DNA of 64,000 bases from Stentor roeselii (Eukaryota > Ciliophora > Heterotrichea > Heterotrichida > Stentoridae): positions 1-64,000 of the forward strand of contig RSEH01000122.1 of assembly GCA_006503475.1 (NCBI GenBank), written 5' to 3'. This document shows positions 40,874 to 50,252 of this stretch, piece after piece. Made by a program: the position numbers and the translations under genes. Below the pieces are notes generated by a model. It was not told the origin of the DNA. It ran no database searches and saw nothing but the letters and a program-made list of their open reading frames with translations. How positions within the stretch are numbered: position 1 is the stretch's first letter; every line of letters starts with the position of its first letter.

Positions 40874-41575
40874 TTAGCCTTCAATTGAATTTCTCTTTGG
40901 TGAAGGTCTTCTCGGAGTGAAATTCCAAGATTTGTTCTTTTTCAAATTTCCAGAGACTGTCTGAGTTGGAGTCACAGGTCTTTCTTCAACTAAAATCTTT
41001 ACCGAGATATTTTCTTCTGCAATTCGGCTGATTTCATGAACAACTGAAATAAAAACCTCCTGGTCTTCGTTAGCCTTTACTTTGAACTTGATGAATTCCT
41101 TTGAATTTGGCTCTACTTTAATCATGGGACTTCTGATAATTAGAACTGATGAGTCAGAAGATGTCACTTTCAGGATTTTCGCGTAGTCTTCTGGGTTGTG
41201 AATCAAGAACTTTTTATAGCTGATCTGCTCTGAAACCACCCGAACCTCGTAATTTTTTGTGATTTTCGCCAGGTTGCTTCTCGGTTCAATCACCTCTACG
41301 CCTTCCATCTGAGTAACGATTAAATCGCTCCAATTATTAAATTCTTCTTTAAACTTAACCAAATCCAAGAATTTCCCAGTTCTAAATTTTTCAAATATTT
41401 TGACTGCTTCGTTCACCTGATGAGGAAATCCAAGGACCCTTGAAAGATCAGCAGAAAAAGTGATAAATTCCGTATCAGTCATCTGGTAACTATTACAGTG
41501 TTTTTTCCACAAAAGTTCAAGATTAACTTTATTGAAACTACTCAAAGTAAGTCCATAGGTGTTAATATTTCCCAT
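40874..41575 (-). CDS. Possible myristoylated protein with NPHP4/MSP-type Ig-like domain
   Basis: 233 aa. MGNINTYG at the start fits an N-myristoylation site (Gly2, small residue at position 6 less ideal). Residues 10-85 are helical with an EF-hand-like rhythm but no clear calcium loop. Residues about 100-200 read as one beta sandwich: YKKFLIHNPEDYAKILKVTS, SSVLIIRSPMIKVEPNS and EFIKFKVKANEDQEVFISV. That resembles the Ig-like/MSP modules of nephrocystin-4 and other ciliary proteins. The tail is basic with Ser/Pro (TPRRPSPKR). The role at cilia is inference from the module. Confidence 0.4.
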   Translation of the reverse strand: MGNINTYGLTLSSFNKVNLELLWKKHCNSYQMTDTEFITFSADLSRVLGFPHQVNEAVKIFEKFRTGKFLDLVKFKEEFNNWSDLIVTQMEGVEVIEPRSNLAKITKNYEVRVVSEQISYKKFLIHNPEDYAKILKVTSSDSSVLIIRSPMIKVEPNSKEFIKFKVKANEDQEVFISVVHEISRIAEENISVKILVEERPVTPTQTVSGNLKKNKSWNFTPRRPSPKRNSIEG

Positions 41576-41679
41576 TTTTTATCAGATCTCAAAGAAGTTT
41601 TCTCAACTTAAGGATAATCACTATTTTAACTCTTTTCATTTGATTACTTTCAGGCATTTCCGAATATACAAGAGAATTA

Positions 41680-43272
41680 ATGGAACCCGTCGCAGCTGAG
41701 CACCTCGAAGGAAAAGCTGAAAAGTCCTTGAAAGAAGACACGAAAGAGCAAATTTCCACGAATTTATCATCCCCTGAAGTTAACCCGTCCCTCACAGCTC
41801 TGCCGCTGTCAGAAGTGCCGCACTCAGGCCACACCGGTATCCTTGAAAAGTCCGAACCCGAAGAGCATAAAACCCAAGTCGAGTCCACTTCAGACGTTCT
41901 TTCTGATCATTCAGCCCTTCCGGTCGTTTCTGGCCAAGTTTCAGTCGCTCCAGGGAATCTGGGCCTTCCAGGCCCAGATGTTGAAAGTGACTCGATCGAG
42001 GCAAGAGTAGAGTCTGTAGAACTTAAAGTCGAACCACTCAAGCCGCAAGAAGTTCCTTCAACGATCCCAGAGAGTCTTACTCAGAACCTCGAGGCTCCTG
42101 AAAGTACTTTAAAAACACTTGAATCAAAAGAAGAAACAAAAGTCTCTGAAATCCAGGAAGAAGTAAAACTTGAAAAAATTGAAAAACTTGAAAACCTTTC
42201 AGAAGTTGTCGAAAAACTGGAAGAACTTAATTTTTCAGAGAACTCTAAAGAACTGTTGAGTAATACTCTTCCTTCAGACATGAACCAAGACGTTCAAGAA
42301 AAGGAGGAAATAGCGCCTCAAGAGGAAGGAATTCAAGAAGGTGAAGAGCCTCCTCCTCCCCCAGTGCTGTTCCGTGAGCCGTCATCAAGTGACCCGGAGG
42401 CTCCTGACAGTCAGCACACATATTTTCAAGAGTTGGGCGGTTTTCGAGTGCAGATGTCAGACTGGGCAGAGGCAAACACATCGACTTACATTTACGACGA
42501 TTCTCCTCTTAGCCCTGAAGGACTTTCCAGGATCAACAAGGAGATAAAAGCTTTGACTCGAGCTTTGCCCTGCGAGCCTTCAGGAGCTGTTTTCATTCAT
42601 ATCGACTCAAGCAACTTAAGTCGTATAAAAGCAGTGATTTCTGGAACTGAAGACACACCCTACGAACATGGACTTTTCTTGTTTGATATAAAACTTGATA
42701 ACACCTACCCCAGCTCCCCTCCGAAAATGACGATAAAAACAACGGGAAATGGAACTTTGAGGTTTAACCCGAATCTTTATGACTCTGGATATGTTTGCTT
42801 GTCAATCATCAATACTTGGGGAGGGGACCCTGAAGAAATGTGGAATCCAAGCTACTCTACTTTAATGCAGGTCTTCTTGTCTATACAGGCACTTGTCATG
42901 AATAATGATGTCATTCAAAAGGAACCTGGGTATGAAGGGTACTCAACGAATTGCCCGGAGAATAGAGATTATATGACTATTGTCAAGTATGGGAATATTA
43001 AGTATGCCATGATTGATATGATTTCTAATCCACCTGAAGAGTTTAAAGAAATCATTTTAAAACACTTTGCATTGAAAAAGGATAAAATTGTTGAAAGTGT
43101 TCAGAAATGGATGCAGGATCTGGAGGGAATCGGACAGGGATTCGGAGATTGCATTGTAAGCTCGCATAATTATTCTGCTATTACTGCACTTAGTGAGGTG
43201 GAACCGAAAAAAGTGTTTGAAGATTTATTTACTGAACTCAAAGCGAAATTAGACAGTCTACCAGCGGTTTAA
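41680..43272 (+). CDS. BIRC6/UBE2O-like ubiquitin-conjugating enzyme (E2)
   Basis: 530 aa. Residues 1-250 are acidic, Glu/Pro/Ser-rich and probably disordered. The E2 domain follows from about 285: FDIKLDNTYPSSPPKM, then LRFNPNLYDSGYVCLSIINT with catalytic Cys373, WGGDPEEMWNPSYSTLMQV and NEPGYE-like QKEPGYEGYS. The long block after the cysteine and the N-P-N-L-Y context are typical of BIRC6, UBE2O and PHO23-like large E2s rather than small ones. It lacks a BIR domain and the other parts of animal BIRC6. It would carry ubiquitin in the cytosol; its E3 partner is unknown. Confidence 0.85.
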   Translation: MEPVAAEHLEGKAEKSLKEDTKEQISTNLSSPEVNPSLTALPLSEVPHSGHTGILEKSEPEEHKTQVESTSDVLSDHSALPVVSGQVSVAPGNLGLPGPDVESDSIEARVESVELKVEPLKPQEVPSTIPESLTQNLEAPESTLKTLESKEETKVSEIQEEVKLEKIEKLENLSEVVEKLEELNFSENSKELLSNTLPSDMNQDVQEKEEIAPQEEGIQEGEEPPPPPVLFREPSSSDPEAPDSQHTYFQELGGFRVQMSDWAEANTSTYIYDDSPLSPEGLSRINKEIKALTRALPCEPSGAVFIHIDSSNLSRIKAVISGTEDTPYEHGLFLFDIKLDNTYPSSPPKMTIKTTGNGTLRFNPNLYDSGYVCLSIINTWGGDPEEMWNPSYSTLMQVFLSIQALVMNNDVIQKEPGYEGYSTNCPENRDYMTIVKYGNIKYAMIDMISNPPEEFKEIILKHFALKKDKIVESVQKWMQDLEGIGQGFGDCIVSSHNYSAITALSEVEPKKVFEDLFTELKAKLDSLPAV

Positions 43273-43465
43273 CAAGTTTTAATTAACAGATTCGAAAGGG
43301 ATTAATACTTTTTTTTTATAATTTGATTGATTTCTAGATTTTTCTTATTATCTCTTGATACAATCACAGCTTTAAACAGTAAAATCTTCTTGTTTCAGTT
43401 TTTAACTTAACCAGGTAAACTTTCCCATTTCAAATCAAGACCAACTTCATAAGAAATATTTAAAA

Positions 43466-44038
43466 ATGCAAGAAGTGTACTCAAAGCTAACTGAAGACGA
43501 ACAACGCATCTTAAAATTTTACCATCAAAGAAGTAATTCCTAACCAGTCAACGATTCCGAGCAGAAGATAAGAAACCAAGAAGACAGTGAAAACAACTCA
43601 ACAAATAACATAAGCTACAGAAGTGAAGCCCCACTGAAAGTCCTTCAGACTAAGATTTTCAACGATTCACAAAAAATCATTCAGCCGGTTCAGCCTAAAG
43701 TCGTCATTTCAAAAAAGCCTAGGTCTGTCTCGACTCCTAAAAGAAAAAAAACGCCGACTAAAGTGAAAAATGCTCTTAATTCTTCAAAGGCTTCTGTGAA
43801 AAGTAAAAGTAGCTCTCGAAATACATCGAGTAGTAAAATCAAGAAACCTTTAAGAGGGGCTTCTGGTGGATCTGTCTTGGATATCACGAAATTACCTAAT
43901 TGGAAATATGAAATCAATAAACTTGTGAGAACTGTTTTTAGACATTCGATTTTGTGCACTGCGCTTAGGGAAGAAGCGACGAGGATTGGAGGACTTAAGG
44001 TGTTGGATGAATATAGGAAATTTAATAATAATCATTAA
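43466..44038 (+). CDS. 185-aa basic protein, unknown, one intron
   Basis: ATG at 43466, a 15-nt intron at 43533-43547 and TAA at 44036-44038 give 185 aa. The N-terminus is charged (MQEVYSKLTEDEQRILKFYH); the middle is Lys/Ser/Pro rich with KKPRSVSTPKRKKTPTK, a nuclear-localisation-like stretch. The C-terminal 45 residues form a compact helical end (KYEINKLVRTVFRHSILC). No family recognised. Without the intron only the last half is visible as an open frame. The 3' end, including the stop, is part of a 61-bp tandem duplication. Confidence 0.65.
43533..43547 (+). other. 15-nt intron
   Basis: GTAATTCCTAACCAG contains an in-frame TAA relative to the upstream exon. Splicing turns a 23-codon stub into a 186-codon frame. 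A at intron position 10. Confidence 0.8.
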
Positions 44039-44111
44039 TGATGTATCATTAGGACTTAAGGTGCTGGATGAATATAGGAAATTAAATAATAATCATTAAT
44101 GATGTATCATT
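43990..44111 (+). repeat. 61-bp tandem duplication across a stop codon
   Basis: 43990-44050 and 44051-44111 are the same 61-bp unit with two differences (GTG-T-TGG against GTG-C-TGG, and ATTTAA against ATTAAA). The first copy contains the last 16 codons and the stop of the gene at 43466-44038; the second lies wholly in the 3' flank. Little divergence means a recent event. Confidence 0.9.
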
Positions 44112-44508
44112 AAATTAAGATTTAAGAGCTTTGCTTAGTTGTCTCACTTCCCAAAGAGGTATTATTATGATTAAATAGAGGATGGAGTTTATTCATATAA
44201 TTGTGATGATTTGGGATTCTTTTCATTAAGTCTCTCAAAGAAAATCCTATTTATTTCTCAAATGGAAATTATACTTAAAGTTTAATATTTTGATATAAAT
44301 TATCATAAAATGGTATAAACTTTTTAAAGATCCTGAAGTTTTTACGAAATTTTAATAATAATCAGATTCGATATATGATTATATATATTATCAACTAGAT
44401 TTATATCTTTTAATTTACTCTTCGATCATAGAATATTTAAATTATACAATGATTGGATTTATTTAGAATAAATATTTTTATACCAGAAAGAGTCTAGATA
44501 ATTTAGAA
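44112..44508. other. AT-rich spacer, no gene seen
   Basis: About 400 bp with no supported frame. It follows the tandem duplication and leads into the promoter of the 129-aa gene. Confidence 0.5.
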
Positions 44509-44898
44509 ATGGAGTCAGAACAGAGCCAACTAATTTGCCAACCCAAAAAAAGATTCTCAATTACCATCGATCAAGGTATCGATGAAGATATATCTGAATT
44601 CGACCTACCAAAAAAGCTCGTAGGCAACTTTGAAGTGCTTACTGTAAATTATAAACCGAAAGCTGGTACAAACTCTTCCTATCCTTCACTCTTATCCAGA
44701 GATGGAATCTCTCAAGATATATCAAATTTTATAAACTCAAATCAATTAGAGCCTCAAAAAGAAAAACATATAACTCTAAAGACGCTTGGCGAACTTCATC
44801 AAGAGAAAAATAGCTATACAAAGACTTTACCTGATCGAAGACTTATTGATAAAAAGACCAAAATGCAGATGTGTTCGCCGATATGTAGGGTTATATAA
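44509..44898 (+). CDS. 129-aa protein, unknown
   Basis: ATG-to-TAA frame. It starts MESEQSQLICQPKKRFSITI and has an acidic helix DQGIDEDISEFDLPKK, then a loosely similar DGISQDISNFINSN, suggesting two short related motifs. The C-terminus is MQMCSPICRVI, with two cysteines near the end that could be lipid-modified. No family recognised. Codon use matches nearby genes. Coding status is likely but not certain. Confidence 0.45.
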   Translation: MESEQSQLICQPKKRFSITIDQGIDEDISEFDLPKKLVGNFEVLTVNYKPKAGTNSSYPSLLSRDGISQDISNFINSNQLEPQKEKHITLKTLGELHQEKNSYTKTLPDRRLIDKKTKMQMCSPICRVI

Positions 44899-45056
44899 TA
44901 ATTTAGATTAAATTTTATAATATGTAACGCAGACTCATATCCTTAATAGTATTTAGTATTCCCAATTAGTCTTTTACAAAGTATTTCACCAAGAATTAAT
45001 AATAGATAAGAGTCTAAATTCTAATATCATTGTTTCTGACTAAGTTTTTAAAATTT

Positions 45057-45130
45057 AAGATTATATCTCGCTAAATATTCAACTCATCTAAATAAGATTA
45101 TATTTTGCTAAATATTCAACTCATCTAAAA
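45057..45130 (-). repeat. 37-bp tandem duplication across a stop codon
   Basis: 45057-45093 and 45094-45130 are near-identical 37-bp units (differences at TCTCG/TTTTG and the last base). The second holds the last seven codons and the stop of the minus-strand kinase gene; the first is its 3' flank. It is the same arrangement as the 61-bp duplication about 1 kb to the left. Confidence 0.85.
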
Positions 45131-47054
45131 TATCTGAAAGTGCCTCAACAATTTCTTCAGCTTTAATCCTCTTAGAAGATTCGATATTCCAGCAATTTCT
45201 AATAACCTCACAAATATCCGGATACTGTTCTTCAAATTCCTGTTTAAAAATCGGTCTTTTTAAATGATTATGAATATAATCAAGGTAAATATATTTATCT
45301 TTTATATTTTTTTTCTGTTCAAGTTTGACATAATAAAACGGGTGCCTTGATTGAAACATGAAGTAAAGAACGCATCCAAATGCCCAAATATCAGCAGAAA
45401 ATCCTGAGTTGGAATTGATGATCTGCTCAGGAGGACAATAAAAAACACTGCATCCATTAACTTTAATGATGTCCTTTTTTGATTCTTTGATCTTAGCAAG
45501 TCCGAAGTCAGCAATAATCGGCGAATAACCTCGACCCATGTAAATATTATGAGGCTTTATGTCGAAGTGAATCAGTTTTTTGTGTTTTAAGGCGGAAAAA
45601 GTATAACCGAGTTGAATGCCAATTTGAAGTTTTTTCTTTATATCGAATTCTCCATTTTTTTTCATGAATTTTTTTATTTTTTCGTTTTGATGATCGTTTA
45701 TATCTACAGTTGTATCGGAATCTTTTAGGTATTGGGCAAGGGAACCGAATTTGTAGAACTTCATTACTATTCCTAGTCGATCTTTGTATTCAATCCATCC
45801 AATTACTTTAAGGATGTTTTTGTGATTTACTCTTCTTGTCATGTAGTACTCTTTGAAAAAGACTAGTTTTGAGTTCAAAGACTTTCTTGTAGGTAACTCA
45901 AATTTGATAGCTACTTTACTACCACAGTAAACATTTTTAAAGACTTCTCCAAATCCACCTTTACCAAATTTAAGTTGCTCATCAGTGAAATCTTGAAACA
46001 TAAAATAATTAACATCTAATTTGCTGTGATATTTCAAGTTACTTTCCCAATTCTTCAATGATTTAGTAATACTAGAGTAAAAATCATTTTCAATTCCATC
46101 AGTATTCATTTTAACATCTTCTTCAACATTTTTTCCCTTGATATATTCTTTTAAGTTATAATATCCAATTTTATATGGAAATCTATTATAAAGTGTTTGC
46201 TTTTTATTCCATTCAGTATTTTCAGTAGAAGGCTCAATAGGCATCCTATCAAATCGAAGGTTTAATTTTTCCTGAACCATCATTGTAGACTTTTTATAAA
46301 ACTTTAGAACATTTTTGGTTTCCAAAGTTTGCTTCTCATTATAGCTCGTAAAAAAGAACTTATTTGAAGGATTATGATAAATATATAAAAGTTCTTCAAT
46401 AGCATTACTATTTTCACAATAATAATATAATCCTTTATTATTATATTCAACAATATTCGCAACATCTAAATGGTCATCAAGACTCCTGTCTTTCCGAATA
46501 ATTTTTGCGATATCCTCATCAATTAAAACATAATTTTTCACGTCAATTTCCCTAGCAAAAGGAAATTTAGACGATTCTAGCAATTTATAGAAACTTTTTT
46601 TATATTTCCTAATAGTTGACATTAAGTAATCAAAGAAATCGTAGAGAAAAGCAGAAAACATAGATTCTGGTATTGCAGAGTAAATAAAAGAACTTTTAAA
46701 GACAAGAGCATTTTTTCGCAATGCGAATGATCCTAAGACTTTTTGGTTTACCCCCAAGATGGCTTCAATAAACCTTAGACGGTTCTCAGGACTATTAGCT
46801 ATCATCGGGCTGTCGTGAATATAAACGATTACGTTGCAGACCTCTGAACTAACCTTTGCTGAGAGAGAATATCGATGAAGCTTTTCTTCATTTGATTCTT
46901 TTTTATCTTTTGCATCGATGTAGTCGTAGCACTTTAATGAAGTTATTTCTTGTGAATCTTCGAATTCTTTGGTTTCTTCTTGTTTAAATCCTTTATCTCT
47001 GGTAAGTGAATTCAGTATAAATTTTAGCTCTTTGATGAAATTTACTTTGTTCAT
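45108..47054 (-). CDS. TKL-like protein kinase with HFD catalytic loop
   Basis: 648 aa. Residues 1-345 have no recognised domain. The kinase domain follows: FGKGGFGEVF glycine loop, VAIKFE with ATP-binding Lys, LIHFDIKPHNIYM where HFD replaces HRD, DFG in IADFGLAK, and VFYCPPEQI. The loss of the HRD arginine means that activation-loop phosphorylation is probably not needed; the catalytic Asp, Lys and DFG are intact. The overall look (RHPFY, CWNIESSKRI) is tyrosine-kinase-like. It starts 493 nt from the divergent hydrolase gene. Confidence 0.85.
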   Translation of the reverse strand: MNKVNFIKELKFILNSLTRDKGFKQEETKEFEDSQEITSLKCYDYIDAKDKKESNEEKLHRYSLSAKVSSEVCNVIVYIHDSPMIANSPENRLRFIEAILGVNQKVLGSFALRKNALVFKSSFIYSAIPESMFSAFLYDFFDYLMSTIRKYKKSFYKLLESSKFPFAREIDVKNYVLIDEDIAKIIRKDRSLDDHLDVANIVEYNNKGLYYYCENSNAIEELLYIYHNPSNKFFFTSYNEKQTLETKNVLKFYKKSTMMVQEKLNLRFDRMPIEPSTENTEWNKKQTLYNRFPYKIGYYNLKEYIKGKNVEEDVKMNTDGIENDFYSSITKSLKNWESNLKYHSKLDVNYFMFQDFTDEQLKFGKGGFGEVFKNVYCGSKVAIKFELPTRKSLNSKLVFFKEYYMTRRVNHKNILKVIGWIEYKDRLGIVMKFYKFGSLAQYLKDSDTTVDINDHQNEKIKKFMKKNGEFDIKKKLQIGIQLGYTFSALKHKKLIHFDIKPHNIYMGRGYSPIIADFGLAKIKESKKDIIKVNGCSVFYCPPEQIINSNSGFSADIWAFGCVLYFMFQSRHPFYYVKLEQKKNIKDKYIYLDYIHNHLKRPIFKQEFEEQYPDICEVIRNCWNIESSKRIKAEEIVEALSDILDELNI

Positions 47055-47547
47055 ATTTATAAGTATTTTGTTAAGTTTTTATTTCTTGATTTTAAATTGT
47101 TTGGTTTTGTTGATTGTTGAAGAATGTTTTGAATAACTGTAAATTTAAAGTGATAATGATTGGAAATGATTATTTTGGTTGATGAGGATAGATAAAGGCT
47201 CATTTGAGAGACACTAATAAACAGAATAATTTATTTTCTTTAATTTTTGTTGAATAATCGGCTGAGGTGCTGAATAAAATAACTCATTAGTGTTTTTTGT
47301 TTGATCTCAAATACTAAAAAGTTTCGAATTCCTTGAATACTCTATTTCCTCAAAAAAATCCCAGATCTAATTCCTTCCATCTATCAAAACAAGAAACAAT
47401 TAACTACCAAAATTTCACCAAATTTATTCTTTACCAAAACTTACCCTCACCTTAAAACTCGATTTCCATAACTCATACATAATATTGTCATGTACTAAAA
47501 AACATATTTGATTCAATCTATATAATATTCAATCACTCATGTAATAA
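47055..47547. other. Divergent spacer with abrupt GT-to-AC change
   Basis: No gene seen. It separates two divergent genes. 47101-47160 has 40 G or T of 60 on the + strand; 47341-47400 and 47401-47460 have 19 each. The change falls near 47300, in noncoding DNA. Confidence 0.6.
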
Positions 47548-48549
47548 ATGATTAAATGGTCTCGCTTCAACATCTCAGAATTGAACAGAGTCGAGTCAGA
47601 ATTAATCTCATTGTCAGGAGTAGAGATATCATCAAAGCAAGTTCAAATTTCTCCATGTAACTATCTTTATGTTCTTTACTGTGGAGACCGGTCACTTCCG
47701 ACTTTACTTCTTCTCCATGGTTACTGTGGGGCTAGCATGATTTTTTACAAACTATTGAAAAGACTCTGTGAAAAGTACTTCGTTGTTATGGTTGATCTCC
47801 TTGGAATGGGTAGATCTTCTAGACCGCGGTTTACTCATACAAAGTTGAAGGCCTGTGAAGATTTCTTTGTTCCTTGTTTAGAAGTTTTTTGTGAAAATGA
47901 AGGATTTGATAACTTTACTATTGCAGGACATTCGTTTGGAGGGTATGTCGCATGTTGCTATACCCTAGCCTACCCAATCCGAGTGAACCAAGTAATTCTC
48001 CTATCCCCAATCGGAGTAAACGAAGCCCCGGCAAACTGGGACTACCTTAAATTCCTAAAAGAAAAAGACTGGAAATTCCGTTGGGTAATGAAATTCGTGA
48101 GTTACTTCTGGATGAAAAACATAACCCCAGCAACAATCCTTCGTAACTCAGGTCCTCTAAGCGAGAATCTTCTAAAAATCTACAGTTACGAAAAGCTTCG
48201 TAGTTTAGGAAAAGACAAGATTTTAATGCAAAGTTACCTTGAACAGATAAACCTTCTTCCAGCTTCAGGCGAGCTTTCTTTAATCTATATTTTAAACCCA
48301 GGAGGCATGGGGATCAGTCCTCTTTGTTCCCGTCTCGGTCCAATCAAAGTCCCTCTTCTTTTCTTCTACGGCGACAGGGACTGGGTAAAGTCAATCGGCG
48401 CAGAGCAGACTTCAAAATTCAACAAAAAAGTCATCTTAAAAATAATCGAAGACGCCGGGCATGACTTGTACTGGGACAACCCTGAAGACTTCCTCAATAA
48501 ACTCTTTGAAGCCTTGTCAGAAGCTGAAAGTTTTAAGCATGTTCCATAA
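47548..48549 (+). CDS. ABHD4/ABHD5-type alpha/beta hydrolase
   Basis: 333 aa. LLLLHGYCGASMIFYK forms the oxyanion-hole region. The nucleophile elbow is GHSFGG with the Ser near residue 129, and HDLYWD supplies the histidine in an H-x4-D pattern found in ABHD4/5 and plant CGI-58. PLLFFYGDRDW carries the acid residue. The serine is present, as in ABHD4 and unlike animal ABHD5. Relatives act on N-acyl phospholipids or regulate lipid-droplet lipolysis. Base skew flips sharply near 47960, 25-30 nt after the nucleophile codon, without affecting the frame. Confidence 0.85.
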   Translation: MIKWSRFNISELNRVESELISLSGVEISSKQVQISPCNYLYVLYCGDRSLPTLLLLHGYCGASMIFYKLLKRLCEKYFVVMVDLLGMGRSSRPRFTHTKLKACEDFFVPCLEVFCENEGFDNFTIAGHSFGGYVACCYTLAYPIRVNQVILLSPIGVNEAPANWDYLKFLKEKDWKFRWVMKFVSYFWMKNITPATILRNSGPLSENLLKIYSYEKLRSLGKDKILMQSYLEQINLLPASGELSLIYILNPGGMGISPLCSRLGPIKVPLLFFYGDRDWVKSIGAEQTSKFNKKVILKIIEDAGHDLYWDNPEDFLNKLFEALSEAESFKHVP

Positions 48550-48569
48550 TTAGCTTAATCTTTGCATAA

Positions 48570-50234
48570 ATGTCAACCAGAGACAGTCTCGCTGCAGGCG
48601 TCGAAGAGAAAAAGAAAAGACTTGAAGAGCTGAAAAGGAAAAAACAGATGGCCGAAGCCAATAGTGCAAAAAAACAAGCTGAAGAAATTAAAACTCCCAG
48701 GTCTAGTCGTCTTCCTGATGCTTCCATCAACGATATCATGGCGAAAATGCTTAGTCCTGTTGAAAATAAACCTCCACCTGTCGTGGAAGAACCTGTTAAG
48801 ACTGTTGTTAGACCTGTCTTGGAACTCTCTGGAAGCTTTGGAGCCATTGTTTTGAAAGGAAGGGAAAAAGCGAAGACGAAAGAAGATGAGGCTCAAGTTG
48901 ATCTGCCTAAAGTAATGAAGGATGTTAAGAAGGATAAGGAAATTGTTGGAGATTTGGAAAAAGTGCAGAAAAGTACACAGAATGAAGTTAAGGAGAGGAA
49001 AGGAATTGTTGATGATAGTGAAAATGATGAGTTGGCTGAAAGGATACTTAGGAGCAATGAAATTAATGAATTTTTAACGAAAAGCTCGAGAATTGTTGAA
49101 AGGGTTCTTGGACAGGATGATCCTAGTCTTTATGTCACGGCGGAAAATGAACTTAAGCCGGTGACGAAACTTTTTTCTAATGAATATGCGGATGATCATT
49201 GTATTAGTGGATTGCAGTGGTCGCCTAGGTTTAATGAATTGCTTATGACTTCGTATCTCTCAGTCTCCCGATCAATGAGTTCAGAACTTCGAGGTCTAAT
49301 CTGCCTGTGGTCCTTAACCTTAAAAGGTCGTCCTGAGTACGTTTTAAGATGTCAATCATCAGTGACATCATGCACATTTAACCGTTTCGACCACAACCTC
49401 GTAATAGCAGGTTCCTACTCAGGTCAAATCGTTGTTTGGGACCTTAGAACGAAGTCTCACCCGATTTTAAAAACGCCTTTAATGGCTGAGTCGCACACAC
49501 ATCCAGTTTACTGTGTCTCGATCATCGGCTCCCAACACGCGAACAACATTGTTTCAGCCTCAAATGACGGGAAAGTCTGTGTCTGGTCCTTGAACATGTT
49601 CACTTCGCCCACATCATCTTTTGACTTGAAAAACAGAGTCAAGGACATTGGGTGCACGTCTATCGCGTTCCCCGACAATGAAACTAACACCTTTTATGTA
49701 GGTGCTGAAGATGGAAGCTTACTACAGACTCAACTTCATGGAAGTAAGTCTTCTGATGCATCAGGTGATGTGTTCGAAGCGCATTTTGGACCGATTACAG
49801 GACTTGATATACATCCTGTAGGGGAAAATATTTTTACTGACCTTGCGGGAAACCTATTACTCAGCAGTTCAGTGGACTGGTCAGTGAAGTTATGGAATCC
49901 AAAAATGAAAAAAACAGCAATTTTAAGCTTCGACATCTACGACGACTACGTATTCGACGTAAAATGGAGTCCAGTTCATCCATCAGTCTTCGCAGTGGCT
50001 GAAGGTACCGGACTTGTCGACATCTGGAACCTGAACCAAGACATTGAAATGCCAGCCTGTCGGCTAAAAACACCTGGAGAAGCAATCAACAAGCTAGCCT
50101 GGCAAAACACTGGAGAAATGCTAGCAACAGGCAACTGCAACGGAGAAGTAAAAGTTTTTAAAGTTCCAAAAGAATTCGTTCAACCCACTCCGGAAGACTG
50201 GAGCAACTTAGAGAATTTGATTATTCTTAACTAG
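48570..50234 (+). CDS. Cytoplasmic dynein 1 intermediate chain
   Basis: 554 aa. The N-terminal EEKKKRLEELKRKKQMAEA helix matches the dynactin p150-binding coil of dynein intermediate chains (animal [20 protein letters not shown], from memory). WD40 repeats occupy about residues 205-550, including VYCVSIIGSQHANNIVSAS and DGKVCVWSLNM, which parallel DYNC1I (VYCVNVVGTQNAHNLIS, from memory). It links dynein heavy chain, light chains and dynactin in cargo transport along microtubules. It is shorter than the animal proteins (about 610-640 aa), mainly in the linker. Its ATG is 20 nt after the hydrolase stop. Confidence 0.9.
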   Translation: MSTRDSLAAGVEEKKKRLEELKRKKQMAEANSAKKQAEEIKTPRSSRLPDASINDIMAKMLSPVENKPPPVVEEPVKTVVRPVLELSGSFGAIVLKGREKAKTKEDEAQVDLPKVMKDVKKDKEIVGDLEKVQKSTQNEVKERKGIVDDSENDELAERILRSNEINEFLTKSSRIVERVLGQDDPSLYVTAENELKPVTKLFSNEYADDHCISGLQWSPRFNELLMTSYLSVSRSMSSELRGLICLWSLTLKGRPEYVLRCQSSVTSCTFNRFDHNLVIAGSYSGQIVVWDLRTKSHPILKTPLMAESHTHPVYCVSIIGSQHANNIVSASNDGKVCVWSLNMFTSPTSSFDLKNRVKDIGCTSIAFPDNETNTFYVGAEDGSLLQTQLHGSKSSDASGDVFEAHFGPITGLDIHPVGENIFTDLAGNLLLSSSVDWSVKLWNPKMKKTAILSFDIYDDYVFDVKWSPVHPSVFAVAEGTGLVDIWNLNQDIEMPACRLKTPGEAINKLAWQNTGEMLATGNCNGEVKVFKVPKEFVQPTPEDWSNLENLIILN

Positions 50235-50252
50235 CTGAATAATTTAACGAAA

